Shown here one piece after another: positions 15,704-24,288 of a stretch of DNA of 33,061 nt. The stretch spans positions 1 through 33,061 of the forward strand of contig CAYGMG010000030.1 of assembly GCA_964350895.1 (NCBI GenBank), written 5' to 3'. The DNA comes from Pseudomarimonas sp964350895 (GTDB lineage: Bacteria > Pseudomonadota > Gammaproteobacteria > Xanthomonadales > Xanthomonadaceae). Each line of letters starts with the position of its first letter. The first letter of the stretch is position 1. The notes beneath the pieces are model-generated. The model searched no databases and was not told the origin of the DNA. It saw nothing but the letters and a program-made list of their open reading frames with translations. The position numbers and the translations under genes were made by a program.

Positions 15704-17179
15704 TCACAGCAGGACCACGTCGAACTGTTCCTGGCCATAGCGTTCATCTGCCTGCAGGCGAATCGACTTGCCGATGAACTCCTCCAGCTCGGCGACCGCG
15801 GCGGATTCCTCTTCGAGAATCTTGGCCACCACCTTGGGCGGCGCCAGCACCAGCAGCGTTTCCGCCTCGAACTGGCGCACCGCGCGGGTGATCTCGCGGA
15901 AGATCTCGTAGGTAATGGTCTCCAGCGTCTTCAGCGTACCGCGACCAGAGCAGGTCGGGCACGGCTCGCACAGCTGCCGCTCCAGACTCTCGGTGGTCCG
16001 TTTGCGGGTCATTTCGACAAGGCCCAGCGGAGAGAACTCATAGACCGTGGTCTTGGCGTGGTCGCGGACCAGGGACTTCTCCAGCTGGCGCAGCACCTGG
16101 CGACGGTGCTCGGCATCAATCATGTCGATGAAGTCGATGATGATGATCCCGCCCAGATTGCGCAGGCGCAGCTGCCGGGCGACAGCCTGCGCCGCCTCCA
16201 GATTGGTCCGGTAGACGGTGTCCTCGAGATTGCGGTGACCGAGGAAGGCGCCGGTGTTGACGTCGACCGTGGTCATCGCCTCGGTCTGGTCGATGATCAG
16301 GTGGCCACCGGACTTCAGCGGCACGTCCTTCTGCAGGGCGCGCTGGATCTCGTCCTCGACGCCGAACAGGTCGAAGATCGGGCGCTCGCCGGGGTAGTGT
16401 TCGAGACGTTCGACCATCTCCGGCATGAAGCGCTCGATGAACTGCACCATGCGCTCGAAGCTCTCTCGCGAGTCGACCCGGACCTTCTCCACGTCGCGGC
16501 GCATCAGGTCGCGCAGGGCGCGCAGCGGCAGCGACAGATCCTCGTAGATGCACGAGCCCACCGGCGCCTCGCGCAGCCCGTCCTCGATCACCCGCCAGAC
16601 CTTCTGCAGATAGCCGATATCCTCGGCCATGGCATCGCCGGGCTGGCCCTCGGCATTGGTGCGGATGATGTAGCCCGGACCCTGCTCGGGCAGCTGGGCC
16701 TGCAGGGCTTCCTTGAGCCGGGTGCGCTCGGCTTCGTCCTCGATCCGCACCGAGACGCCGAGCACCTTGGTGAACGGCAGCAGGACCAGATAGCGCGAGG
16801 GAATGCTCAGCTGGGTGGTCAGCCGCGCACCCTTGCTGCCGATCGGATCCTTGACCACCTGGACGATCACGTCCTGGCCTTCACGAACCAGCTCGTGGAT
16901 CGGCGGCGTCGGCGGTGGCGCCTCGCCCTCCTCGACCACCATGCCCTGCAGCGCGCGGACGATGTCCGAGGCATGCAGGAAAGCCGCCCGGGCCAGCCCG
17001 ATGTCGACGAAGGCCGCCTGCATGCCTGGCATGACCCGCTGCACGCGCCCCTTGTAGATGTTGCCAACGTAGCCGCGCTTGGAGGCGCGCTCGATGTGCA
17101 CCTCCTGCAGCATGCCGTTCTCGACTACCGCCACGCGGGTTTCGCGCGGGGTGACATTGATCAGGATTTCCTCGGACAT
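15704..17179 (-). CDS. rng: Ribonuclease G
   Basis: A single-strand endoribonuclease of the RNase E/G family that matures the 16S rRNA 5' end and starts mRNA decay. The 491 residues have the family N-terminus MSEEILINVTPRETRVAVVENG. An S1-like domain at about 35-125 follows (GNIYKGRVQRVMPGMQAAFVDIG). The DNase I-like catalytic part has TVDVNTG and IDFIDMIDAEHRR, giving the metal-binding aspartates, and the zinc-link CPTCSGRG is present. It lacks the long C-terminal scaffold of RNase E, so it is RNase G. It is 71 bp after maf and 34 bp before yhdP. Confidence 0.97.
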   Translation of the reverse strand: MSEEILINVTPRETRVAVVENGMLQEVHIERASKRGYVGNIYKGRVQRVMPGMQAAFVDIGLARAAFLHASDIVRALQGMVVEEGEAPPPTPPIHELVREGQDVIVQVVKDPIGSKGARLTTQLSIPSRYLVLLPFTKVLGVSVRIEDEAERTRLKEALQAQLPEQGPGYIIRTNAEGQPGDAMAEDIGYLQKVWRVIEDGLREAPVGSCIYEDLSLPLRALRDLMRRDVEKVRVDSRESFERMVQFIERFMPEMVERLEHYPGERPIFDLFGVEDEIQRALQKDVPLKSGGHLIIDQTEAMTTVDVNTGAFLGHRNLEDTVYRTNLEAAQAVARQLRLRNLGGIIIIDFIDMIDAEHRRQVLRQLEKSLVRDHAKTTVYEFSPLGLVEMTRKRTTESLERQLCEPCPTCSGRGTLKTLETITYEIFREITRAVRQFEAETLLVLAPPKVVAKILEEESAAVAELEEFIGKSIRLQADERYGQEQFDVVLL

Positions 17180-17250
17180 GGCTGGCCCTCCCTAGCCGGC
17201 GGTACTGCGGTGATGACTACCCGGTCACGCCAGTGCGACGATCGCACTGC

Positions 17251-17853
17251 TCAGCGCCCCGGGTCGCCAGATGCCCATGATGCCAAAGCCGGCCAGCCCA
17301 TCGCCGCGAGCGCTTGCGCGGTTTCGAAGGCGGGCAGGCCCATCACGCCGGTATAGCTGCCATCGAGCGCCGACACGAAGGCCGCGGCGCGGCCCTGAAT
17401 CGCATAGGCGCCGGCCTTGCCGAATGCTTCGCCGGTCGCCACATAGGCGCTGATCAGGTCTTTGTCGAGGTCCAGGAAACGGACCCGGGAGCGGCTGACC
17501 GCGCGCTGCTCGCGCCCGCCGTCGATCACCCAGACCACACTGATCACCTCGTGCTCGCGCCCGGAGAGCCTGCGCAGCATGGCCTCGGCCTCGTCGGCGT
17601 CACGTGGCTTTCCGAAGACCTCATCGTCGAGTACCACCTCGGTATCCGCGCCGATCACCGAGGCGCCGGACTGACCTGCGACCTCGAGCAAGCCAGCGCC
17701 TGCCTTTTCCCGGGCCACGCGGCTTACGTAATCAAAAGCGTCTTCAGCGGGCTGGCGCTGCTCGGGAATATCGATCTCCAGGGTCGAGAAGCGATAACCG
17801 AGCTGGGTCAGCAGCTGCTGGCGGCGCGGGGATTTGGAGGCGAGATAGAGCAT
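17251..17853 (-). CDS. maf: Maf-like nucleoside triphosphate pyrophosphatase (YhdE type)
   Basis: Hydrolyses non-canonical or pyrimidine NTPs to the monophosphate plus pyrophosphate; the E. coli orthologue YhdE prefers dTTP and UTP. The 200 residues begin LASKSPRRQQLLTQLG, the Maf signature. They continue with VIGADTEVVLDDEVFGKPRD and the AYAIQGRAAAFVSALDGSYTGVMGLP segment that binds substrate and metal. It is first in the maf-rng-yhdP set and faces the arsenic-type operon across a 163-bp divergent intergenic region. Confidence 0.95.
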   Translation of the reverse strand: MLYLASKSPRRQQLLTQLGYRFSTLEIDIPEQRQPAEDAFDYVSRVAREKAGAGLLEVAGQSGASVIGADTEVVLDDEVFGKPRDADEAEAMLRRLSGREHEVISVVWVIDGGREQRAVSRSRVRFLDLDKDLISAYVATGEAFGKAGAYAIQGRAAAFVSALDGSYTGVMGLPAFETAQALAAMGWPALASWASGDPGR

Positions 17854-18016
17854 GCCGGCAGCTTAGCCGGATCAGGCCCCGCTAGGTCACGCAACGGCTG
17901 AACAGGCCGTCGCCGGCCCGGCACCGGCCGCCGGGACAGCAGATTCGGGCGCAGGGAACCCTAGCGTCGGGCGCGGATGGCCTAGGATGATCCAGCCCTG
18001 CAAACTGGAAGTGCCG
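17854..18016. promoter_or_regulatory. Divergent promoter region between maf and the ars-type operon
   Basis: A 163-bp non-coding gap. TAGGAT at 17983-17988 is a plausible -10 box for the plus-strand operon. If used, transcription would start near 17995 and the in-frame ATG at 17987 could not be the start, which favours ATG 18017. I see no clear -35 box and no obvious ArsR-type operator, and no regulator gene lies nearby. Confidence 0.35.
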
Positions 18017-20188
18017 ATGACTGATGCACCCGCTCCCGCCAAGCACGCCTCCGGAGGCGGCAAGCGACTGCTGCTGGTCGCGGTGCTCATCGCCATCGCC
18101 TTCGGGCTGTACCAAAGCGGCCTGCTCGCCGAGCTGAACTTCGCCTCGCTGAAGGCGCGCCAGGCGGAGCTGTCGGGCTGGGTCGCGGACAACTTCGTGC
18201 TCGCGCTGGCGGCTTATTTCGTGCTGTATGTGGCGATCACCGCACTGTCCCTGCCTGGCGCTGCGATCATGACCCTGGGCGCCGGGGCGGTGTTCGGTCT
18301 GCTCTGGGGCAGCCTGCTGGTGTCCTTTGCCAGCTCGCTCGGCGCCACCCTGGCCTTCCTGGTCGCCCGCTTCCTGCTCCGCGACTCGCTGGCGAAGAAG
18401 TTCGGTCAGCGCATGCGACGTTTCGACGAGGGGGTCAAGCGCGACGGCGCATTCTTCCTGTTCACCCTGCGCCTGGTGCCAGTGTTTCCGTTCTTCGTGG
18501 TCAACATCCTCGCCGGCCTGAGCGCCCTGCGCGTGGTCACCTACTATTGGGTCAGCCAGCTGGGCATGCTGCCGGCGACTATTGCCTACGTCTACGCAGG
18601 CACCCAGCTGGCCGAGCTGGAATCCGCCGGCGACGTGCTCAGCCCCGGCCTGCTCGGCGCCTTTGTGGTGATCGGCCTGCTGCCCCTGCTGCTGCGCGGC
18701 CTGACCCGCTGGCTGCAGGCGCGGCGGGTGTACGCCGGCCATGTGCGACCGAAGCGCTTCGACTACAACCTGGTCGCCATCGGCGCCGGCTCGGCCGGTC
18801 TGGTGACCAGCTATATCGGCGCTGCGGTCAAGGCCAAGGTCGCGCTGATCGAGAAACACCGGATGGGCGGTGACTGCCTGAATACCGGCTGCGTGCCGTC
18901 CAAGGCACTGATCCGCTCCGCGCGCCTGCTGGCCGAAGCGCGTGACAGCCAGCGCTACGGCATCCGCCGCCTGCAGGCCGAGTTCGACTTCGCCGAGCTG
19001 ATGGAGCGCGTGCAGTCGGTGATCGCCAAGGTCGAGCCACATGACTCGGTCGAGCGCTACACCGGGCTCGGCGTCGACGTCATCAAGGGCGAGGCGCGTC
19101 TGGTGTCGCCCTGGGAAGTCGAGGTCGATGGGCGACGGGTGAGCGCGCGCAGCATCGTCATCGCCACCGGCGGGCGGCCGGCTGTGCCTGACCTGCCGGG
19201 TCTGGACACCGTGGACTACCTGACGTCGGATACGGTCTGGAACCTGCGCGAGCTGCCGAAACGGCTGGTCGTGCTCGGCGGCGGCCCGATCGGCGCCGAG
19301 CTGGCCCAGTGCTTTGCCCGCTTCGGCAGCCAGGTCAGCGTGATCAGCAAGGCCGCACGGCTGCTGCCCAAGGAAGACCCTGAGGTCGGCGAGCACCTGG
19401 CGCAACGCTTCCGCGACGAGGGCATGACCGTGGCCCTGCGCCATCGCGCCCTGCGCGTCGAGGCGCGCGATGGCGGCCACGCCCTGGTCTGCGAGATCGA
19501 CGGCCGCGAGGAGTCCTTTGCTTTCGACAGCCTGCTGCTGGCGGTCGGCCGCAGCGCCAATGTCGACGGATTCGGGCTCCGCGAGCTGGGCGTGCGGCTG
19601 GCCGAGCGCGGGACCATCGACCACGACCCGCTGATGCGCAGCAACTTCCCGAACATCCACGTCTGCGGCGACGTCGCCGGCCCCTACCAGTTCACCCACG
19701 TCGCCTCGCATCAGGCCTGGTATGCCGCGGTCAATGCATTGCTGGCGCCGTTCTGGTCGTTCCGAGCCGACTACCGGGTGATCCCCTGGGTGACCTTCAC
19801 CGACCCCGAGGTCGCCCGGGTCGGGCTGTCCGAGGACGAGGCGCGGGAACAGGGTGTTGAGGTCGAGGTGACCCGCTACGGCCTCGACGACCTCGACCGG
19901 GCGATCGCCGACAGCGCAGCCGAAGGCTTCGTCAAGGTGCTGACCCCGCCGGGCAAGGACGAAATCCTCGGCGTCACCATCGTCGGTCAGCACGCCGGCG
20001 AGCTGCTGCCGGAGTTCGTCCTGGCGATGAAGCACAAGCTCGGCCTGAACAAGCTGCTCGGCACCATCCACGTCTATCCGACCTGGAGCGAGGCGAACAA
20101 ATACGCCGCCGGGGTGTGGAAGAAGGCCAACGCGCCGCAGACGGCCCTGCGCTGGGCCGAGCGCTTCTTTGCCTGGCGCCGCGGATGA
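18017..20188 (+). CDS. TVP38/TMEM64 membrane domain fused to FAD-dependent disulfide-type oxidoreductase
   Basis: A 723-residue fusion. Residues about 15-235 form a multi-span TVP38/DedA-like membrane domain, with the family loop FTLRLVPVFPFFVVNILAG (about 149-167) and later GMLPATIAYVYAG. From F248 a pyridine nucleotide-disulfide oxidoreductase follows: FAD loop AIGAGSAGLV, redox pair C287-LNTG-C292 in GGDCLNTGCVPSK, NAD(P) loop VVLGGGPIGAELAQ, and the FAD-contacting HVCGDVAGPYQFTH. The usual catalytic His of HPTxSE is Tyr (Y687 in HVYPTWSE), while the partner Glu (E692) remains. This resembles mercuric-reductase-like proteins. ATG 18017 has GGAAG five bases upstream; 17987 is an in-frame alternative. 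The gene is first in the operon and overlaps DUF547 by ATGA. The substrate is unknown. Confidence 0.9.
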   Translation: MTDAPAPAKHASGGGKRLLLVAVLIAIAFGLYQSGLLAELNFASLKARQAELSGWVADNFVLALAAYFVLYVAITALSLPGAAIMTLGAGAVFGLLWGSLLVSFASSLGATLAFLVARFLLRDSLAKKFGQRMRRFDEGVKRDGAFFLFTLRLVPVFPFFVVNILAGLSALRVVTYYWVSQLGMLPATIAYVYAGTQLAELESAGDVLSPGLLGAFVVIGLLPLLLRGLTRWLQARRVYAGHVRPKRFDYNLVAIGAGSAGLVTSYIGAAVKAKVALIEKHRMGGDCLNTGCVPSKALIRSARLLAEARDSQRYGIRRLQAEFDFAELMERVQSVIAKVEPHDSVERYTGLGVDVIKGEARLVSPWEVEVDGRRVSARSIVIATGGRPAVPDLPGLDTVDYLTSDTVWNLRELPKRLVVLGGGPIGAELAQCFARFGSQVSVISKAARLLPKEDPEVGEHLAQRFRDEGMTVALRHRALRVEARDGGHALVCEIDGREESFAFDSLLLAVGRSANVDGFGLRELGVRLAERGTIDHDPLMRSNFPNIHVCGDVAGPYQFTHVASHQAWYAAVNALLAPFWSFRADYRVIPWVTFTDPEVARVGLSEDEAREQGVEVEVTRYGLDDLDRAIADSAAEGFVKVLTPPGKDEILGVTIVGQHAGELLPEFVLAMKHKLGLNKLLGTIHVYPTWSEANKYAAGVWKKANAPQTALRWAERFFAWRRG

Positions 20189-20988
20189 CGCGCTCGCTGA
20201 TCGCGCTCTGCTTGCTTCTGGCCCTGTTGCTGGCAGGCTCGGCGCATGCCGGCACCGGCTTCGATCACGCGCACCCGCAGTGGAACGATCTGCTGCAAAG
20301 GCACGTCCGCTGGCTGGGCGATGGCCATGCCAGCGTCGTCGACTACGACGGCTTTGCCGCCGACCGGGATGCGCTCGACGCCTACCTGGAGGCCCTCTCG
20401 GCACTGAGCGCAGCAGAATTTGAAGGCTTGGACAATGCCCGCCAACTGGCCTTCCTGATCAATGCCTACAACGCCTTCACGGTCAAGTTCGTGCTTGGCG
20501 GCTGGCCGGAAATCGATTCGATCAAGGACCTCGGCAGCCTGTTCCGCTCGCCCTGGAAGCAGCGCTTCTTCGACCTGCTCGGAGCGCGGCGCCACCTTGA
20601 CGATGTGGAGCACGAACTGATCCGCGGCAATCCGCGGCTTGCCGATCCGCGCATCCATTTCGCCGTCAATTGCGCCTCGATCGGCTGCCCGGCCCTGCGC
20701 CCCGAGGCCTTCGTCGGCACGCGGCTCGAAGCCCAGCTAGACGACCAGACCCGACGCTTTCTCAGCGACCGTACGCGCAACCGCATCGAGGGCGACACGC
20801 TGTGGCTGTCGCCGATCTTCGACTGGTACGAGGCCGACTTCGGTGCCGACGATCCACCCTTCGACTTCCTCCGCCAGCACGTTGATTCACTGGCCAATGA
20901 TCCGGCTGCACAGGCCGCCCTGCGCGCTGGCGCCCTGGAACTCGAATACAGCGACTACGACTGGTCGCTCAACGTGGCGCCGCGCTAA
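20185..20988 (+). CDS. Exported DUF547 domain protein
   Basis: A 267-residue protein with a clear Sec signal peptide (hydrophobic LIALCLLLALLLAG, probable cleavage after AHA at about 22). The mature part has the DUF547 core: ARQLAFLINAYNAFTVKFVL, then HFAVNCASIGCPALRPEAF with two Cys, and IFDWYEADFG. DUF547 has a papain-like/transglutaminase-like fold in some predictions, but I know no proven activity. Its ATG overlaps the previous stop (ATGA), so it is translationally coupled to the membrane oxidoreductase; arsM begins 43 bp later. It probably acts in the periplasm or outer envelope, unlike the cytosolic enzymes of the operon. Confidence 0.85.
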   Translation: MTRSLIALCLLLALLLAGSAHAGTGFDHAHPQWNDLLQRHVRWLGDGHASVVDYDGFAADRDALDAYLEALSALSAAEFEGLDNARQLAFLINAYNAFTVKFVLGGWPEIDSIKDLGSLFRSPWKQRFFDLLGARRHLDDVEHELIRGNPRLADPRIHFAVNCASIGCPALRPEAFVGTRLEAQLDDQTRRFLSDRTRNRIEGDTLWLSPIFDWYEADFGADDPPFDFLRQHVDSLANDPAAQAALRAGALELEYSDYDWSLNVAPR

Positions 20989-21031
20989 CGCCGGCTTTGC
21001 TACCTTCAGCGGCTTGAAACAGGAGAACAGC

Positions 21032-22084
21032 ATGTCCAGCGTCGTCAGCCGTCCGCATGAGGATGTGCGCGAGTATTACGGTCAGGTACTGCAGGGCAGC
21101 GGCGACCTGAAAACCGGCGCCTGCTGCAGCGTGGAGGCGCTGTCGCCACGGCTGCGCCAGCTGATCAGCGAGGTCCACCCCGAGGTCAACGAGCGCTTCT
21201 ACGGCTGCGGCGCGCCCCTGCCCAGCGCGCTGGAGGGCTGTCATGTGCTGGACCTTGGCTGCGGCAGTGGCCGCGATGTCTATGTGCTGTCCAAGCTGGT
21301 CGGCGCTAGCGGCTCAGTGACCGGCATCGACATGACCCCCGAGCAGCTGGCCATCGCCCGCCGCCATCAAGCCTGGCATGCAGAGCGCTACGGCTATGCG
21401 CAGAGCAATGTGCGCCTGGTGGAAGGCTTTATCGAGGACCTCGCCGCTGCGGGGATCGCCAATGAAAGCGTCGACGTGGTGGTCTCCAACTGCGTGGTGA
21501 ATCTCGCGCCCGACAAGGAGGCCGTATTCCGCGAAGTGCTCCGCGTGCTCAAGCCGGGCGGCGAGTTCTACTTCTCCGACGTGTTCTGCGACCGCCGCCT
21601 GCCGCAGGCGCTGCAGGATGATCCGGTGCTGCGCGGCGAGTGTCTGGGAGGGGCGCTGTACATCGAGGACTTTCGTCGCCTGATCGGTCGCCTCGGCTGC
21701 GCCGATGTGCGCACGGTGGCGCAGGCGCCGGTGCCCCTGCTCGATGCAGACATCGAGGCGCGGATCGGCTTTGCCCGCTTCACCTCGATCACCCTCCGGG
21801 TGTTCAAGCTGCCGCTGGAGGACCGCTGCGAGGACTTTGGCCAGGTCGCCACCTATCTGGGCAGCATCCCCGACCAGCCGCATGCCTTCGATCTCGACGA
21901 CCACCATCACTTCGAGACCGGTCGACCGCTGCGCGTCTGCGGCAACAGCTTCGACATGCTGGCGCGCTCGCGCCTGGCGCCACACTTTGCCCTGCACGGC
22001 GACCACAGCCGGCACTTCGGACTGTTCGATTGCGCACCGGCCTCGCCCTCTGCAGCGCCGCCTGCCGGCGGCGCCTGCTGCTGA
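21032..22084 (+). CDS. arsM: Arsenite S-adenosylmethionine methyltransferase (ArsM type)
   Basis: Transfers methyl groups from SAM to trivalent arsenic, giving mono- and dimethylated species. The 350 residues contain SAM motif I VLDLGCGSGRD (72-82) and the cysteines expected for As(III) binding in ArsM: C31/C32 (TGACCSVE), C59 (FYGCG), C154 (VSNCVVNL) and C204 (RGECLGGAL). The last residues are GACC, like the Cys-rich tails of many ArsM proteins. The extra C-terminal domain (about 260-335) is also typical. The start is set by AGGAGAACAGC before ATG 21032. It lies between DUF547 and the glycosyltransferase. Because no arsR, arsB, acr3 or arsC is present, methylation probably feeds the ArsS step and is not simple detoxification. 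Confidence 0.88.
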   Translation: MSSVVSRPHEDVREYYGQVLQGSGDLKTGACCSVEALSPRLRQLISEVHPEVNERFYGCGAPLPSALEGCHVLDLGCGSGRDVYVLSKLVGASGSVTGIDMTPEQLAIARRHQAWHAERYGYAQSNVRLVEGFIEDLAAAGIANESVDVVVSNCVVNLAPDKEAVFREVLRVLKPGGEFYFSDVFCDRRLPQALQDDPVLRGECLGGALYIEDFRRLIGRLGCADVRTVAQAPVPLLDADIEARIGFARFTSITLRVFKLPLEDRCEDFGQVATYLGSIPDQPHAFDLDDHHHFETGRPLRVCGNSFDMLARSRLAPHFALHGDHSRHFGLFDCAPASPSAAPPAGGACC

Positions 22085-22100
22085 CCCAGCTGGCTCGCAG

Positions 22101-22790
22101 ATGCCTGACCTGGCGAAACTCTGCGTGGTGATCCCCTGCGGCCCGGGCGATCAGGCCTGGCGGCAGCTCCTGCCCCAGCTCGCCAGACTGCCGGCGGCTG
22201 CCGAGATCGTGCTCAGCGGCATCGACGGCGCAGCCGGCTGGCCGCCGCGAGATGAGCAGGCCAGCGCCGCGCCCGGCCTGTCCCGCTGCCTGGTGATCAG
22301 CGGCAGTGCCGGTCGCGCAGCGCAGCAAAACCGCGGCGCGGCCGTTGGGCGCAACGACTGGTTATGGTTCCTGCATGCCGACAGCCAGCTGCATGCCGAT
22401 GCACTGCAACGCATCGCCTCGCTGTCTGCACGCCCGACACTGGCCTACTTCGATCTGGCCTTCCACGACGGGCCGCTCGGCATGCAGGTGAATCGGCTAG
22501 GCGCCTTCATCCGCTCGCGCTGGCTGGGCATGCCGTTCGGCGACCAGGGCCTGCTCCTGCCGCGCGCGGAATTCGAGGCATTGGGTGGTTTCGATGAAAC
22601 TCTGGGAAGCGGCGAGGACCATGCCCTGGTCTGGGCCGCGCGTCGCGCCGGTCTGCCGCTGCGTCCGCTGCGCCTGCCGCTCTACACCAGCGCACGCAAG
22701 TACATCGAGCGCGGCTGGTGGCGGACCACCGCCGAGCATCTGCGACTGAGCTGGGAGCAGGCGCGGCGTTTCTCACGGAGCCGGGCATGA
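22101..22790 (+). CDS. TIGR04283-type family 2 glycosyltransferase (rSAM-associated)
   Basis: A 229-residue GT-A glycosyltransferase without membrane segments. It begins LCVVIPCGPGDQAWRQLLPQL and has GRAAQQNRGAAVGRNDWLWFLHADSQLH, where HADS stands for the metal-binding DxD-like site. GMPFGDQGLLLPRAEFEALGGFDET follows, the acceptor-side block characteristic of 'rSAM/selenodomain-associated transferase 2'. Members of this family sit next to ArsS genes and are thought to add sugar or sugar-like groups. It starts 16 bp after arsM and its stop overlaps the next ATG (ATGA). The donor and acceptor are unknown. Confidence 0.88.
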   Translation: MPDLAKLCVVIPCGPGDQAWRQLLPQLARLPAAAEIVLSGIDGAAGWPPRDEQASAAPGLSRCLVISGSAGRAAQQNRGAAVGRNDWLWFLHADSQLHADALQRIASLSARPTLAYFDLAFHDGPLGMQVNRLGAFIRSRWLGMPFGDQGLLLPRAEFEALGGFDETLGSGEDHALVWAARRAGLPLRPLRLPLYTSARKYIERGWWRTTAEHLRLSWEQARRFSRSRA

Positions 22791-23458
22791 GCGGCGGACT
22801 GGCGATCTTCGTCAAGACCCCGGGCCTGTCGCCGATCAAGACCCGGCTGGCCGCCGACCACGGCCGCGCCTTTGCCGAGCATTGGCACCGGCTGGCCGCG
22901 GCGGCGGTCGCCTCGATTGCCCAGCGCTTCATCGAGCGCAGCGGCTGGCAGGCTTACTGGGCGGTGGCCGAAAGCGCAGGGCTGAGCCAGTGGGGCGGCT
23001 TTCCCTGCCTCTACCAAGGCGAAGGCGGCCTCGGCGAACGCATGGCCAGGATCCATCAGGATCTGCTCGATCGCCACGGCCGGGCGCTGCTCATCGGTGC
23101 CGACAGCCCTCAGCTCAGCGTCGACCATCTGCTGGCGGCACAGCGCGCCCTCGACGACGGCCAACATGTGATCGGCCCTGCCGAGGACGGCGGATTCTGG
23201 CTGCTCGGCAGCGCCTGCCCGATCGCTGCCGATATCTGGAGCGGCGTGCCGTATAGCCGAGCCGATACCGGGCAGCGGATGGAAGCCGCGCTCGGCGGCG
23301 GCAAGGCATGCCGGCGCATCGACCGCTTGCGCGATCTTGACCGCTCGAATGACCTTGCGCCTCTGCGCGCCGATCTTGCCGCGCTGCCGGCGCCGAGCAG
23401 CGCGCAGCGCGCTCTGGCAGCCTGGCTGGCGGATGCTGCGAGCGGGGCGCGATCGTGA
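22787..23458 (+). CDS. TIGR04282-type DUF2064 glycosyltransferase (rSAM-associated)
   Basis: A 223-residue GT-A nucleotidyl/glycosyltransferase-fold protein. Marks: LAIFVKTPGLSPIKTRLA (the KxPxxGxxKTRL start), GRALLIGADSPQLS (metal site) and GPAEDGGFWLLGS. This is the DUF2064 / 'rSAM/selenodomain-associated transferase 1' pattern. It is coupled to the previous transferase (ATGA) and to the next gene (GTGA at 23455-23458). In families with ArsS it is the usual partner of the TIGR04283 protein; its chemistry is inferred from the fold only. Confidence 0.88.
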   Translation: MSGGLAIFVKTPGLSPIKTRLAADHGRAFAEHWHRLAAAAVASIAQRFIERSGWQAYWAVAESAGLSQWGGFPCLYQGEGGLGERMARIHQDLLDRHGRALLIGADSPQLSVDHLLAAQRALDDGQHVIGPAEDGGFWLLGSACPIAADIWSGVPYSRADTGQRMEAALGGGKACRRIDRLRDLDRSNDLAPLRADLAALPAPSSAQRALAAWLADAASGARS

Positions 23459-24288
23459 TCGCGGCCTGGATCGTCGAGCACGAAGCCGCCCTGCGGCTGG
23501 GCCTGTTTCTTGGCATGCTGGCGCTGATGCTGGGCCTGCAGTGGCGCCTGCCGCTGCGCGGCGACGGACGCTGGTCACGGCGCCAGCTGACCAATGCGTC
23601 CCTGGTCCTGATCGGCACCCTGCTGCTGCGCCTGGTCGTGCCCTTGCTCGCGGTCAGCTGGGCGCTGGAAGTAAGCGCACGCGGCTGGGGCCTGCTGCCC
23701 CTGCTTGGCCTGCCCGGCTGGATGGTCGGCGCATTTGCCGTGCTCCTGCTCGACGTGGCGATCTACTGGCAACACCGTTTGTTCCACCGTATTCCCTGGC
23801 TATGGCGCCTGCATCGCGTGCATCACAGCGACCTCGCCTTCGACGTCACCACCGGGGTGCGCTTCCATCCGCTGGAGCTGCTGCTGAGCCTGCTGATCAA
23901 GCTCGCCGTGATTGCCGCGCTGGGCGCACCGGCCGTGGCGGTGGTGGTGTTCGAGATTTTGCTCTCGGCCGGCGCGCTGTTCACTCATTCCGATATCGCC
24001 CTGCCGGCGCGTATCGACCGCGCGGTGCGCTGGCTGTTCGTGACCCCCTCCATGCATCGCATCCACCACTCGCCGCTGCGTGAGGAAACCGACAGCAACT
24101 ACGGCTTCCACCTGTCACTATGGGATCGGCTGTTCGCCAGCTATCGCGTGCGGCCGCGAACACCCGAGGTGTCGATGGCGATTGGCCTCGAACGCTGGCG
24201 CGAACCCGAGGCACAGGGCCTGTGGCGCCTGCTGCGGCAACCCTTCGAGCCCTCGCAACCTTCCAAGCAAAGGACTGACCATGCGTGA
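23455..24288 (+). CDS. Sterol desaturase / fatty acid hydroxylase family membrane protein
   Basis: A 277-residue integral membrane protein with about four hydrophobic spans (starting near residues 12, 48, 88 and 145). It carries the conserved histidine clusters of the membrane di-iron hydroxylases: HRLFH (107-111), HRVHH (120-124), H138 in RFHPLE, H178 and HRIHH (201-205). Members hydroxylate, desaturate or cleave lipids using O2. The start is GTG 23455, overlapping the previous stop, and the end overlaps arsS by eight bases, so it belongs to the operon by packing. Its lipid or other substrate cannot be told from sequence; a role on an organoarsenical or its lipid anchor is inference. Confidence 0.88.
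   Translation: MIAAWIVEHEAALRLGLFLGMLALMLGLQWRLPLRGDGRWSRRQLTNASLVLIGTLLLRLVVPLLAVSWALEVSARGWGLLPLLGLPGWMVGAFAVLLLDVAIYWQHRLFHRIPWLWRLHRVHHSDLAFDVTTGVRFHPLELLLSLLIKLAVIAALGAPAVAVVVFEILLSAGALFTHSDIALPARIDRAVRWLFVTPSMHRIHHSPLREETDSNYGFHLSLWDRLFASYRVRPRTPEVSMAIGLERWREPEAQGLWRLLRQPFEPSQPSKQRTDHA

Noticed and set aside
17882..20404. A long open frame on the minus strand opposite the TVP38-FAD fusion (over 800 codons)
   Set aside because: Antisense shadow; low-complexity His/Gln/Asp/Ala-rich translation, while the plus strand has clear FAD and redox motifs.
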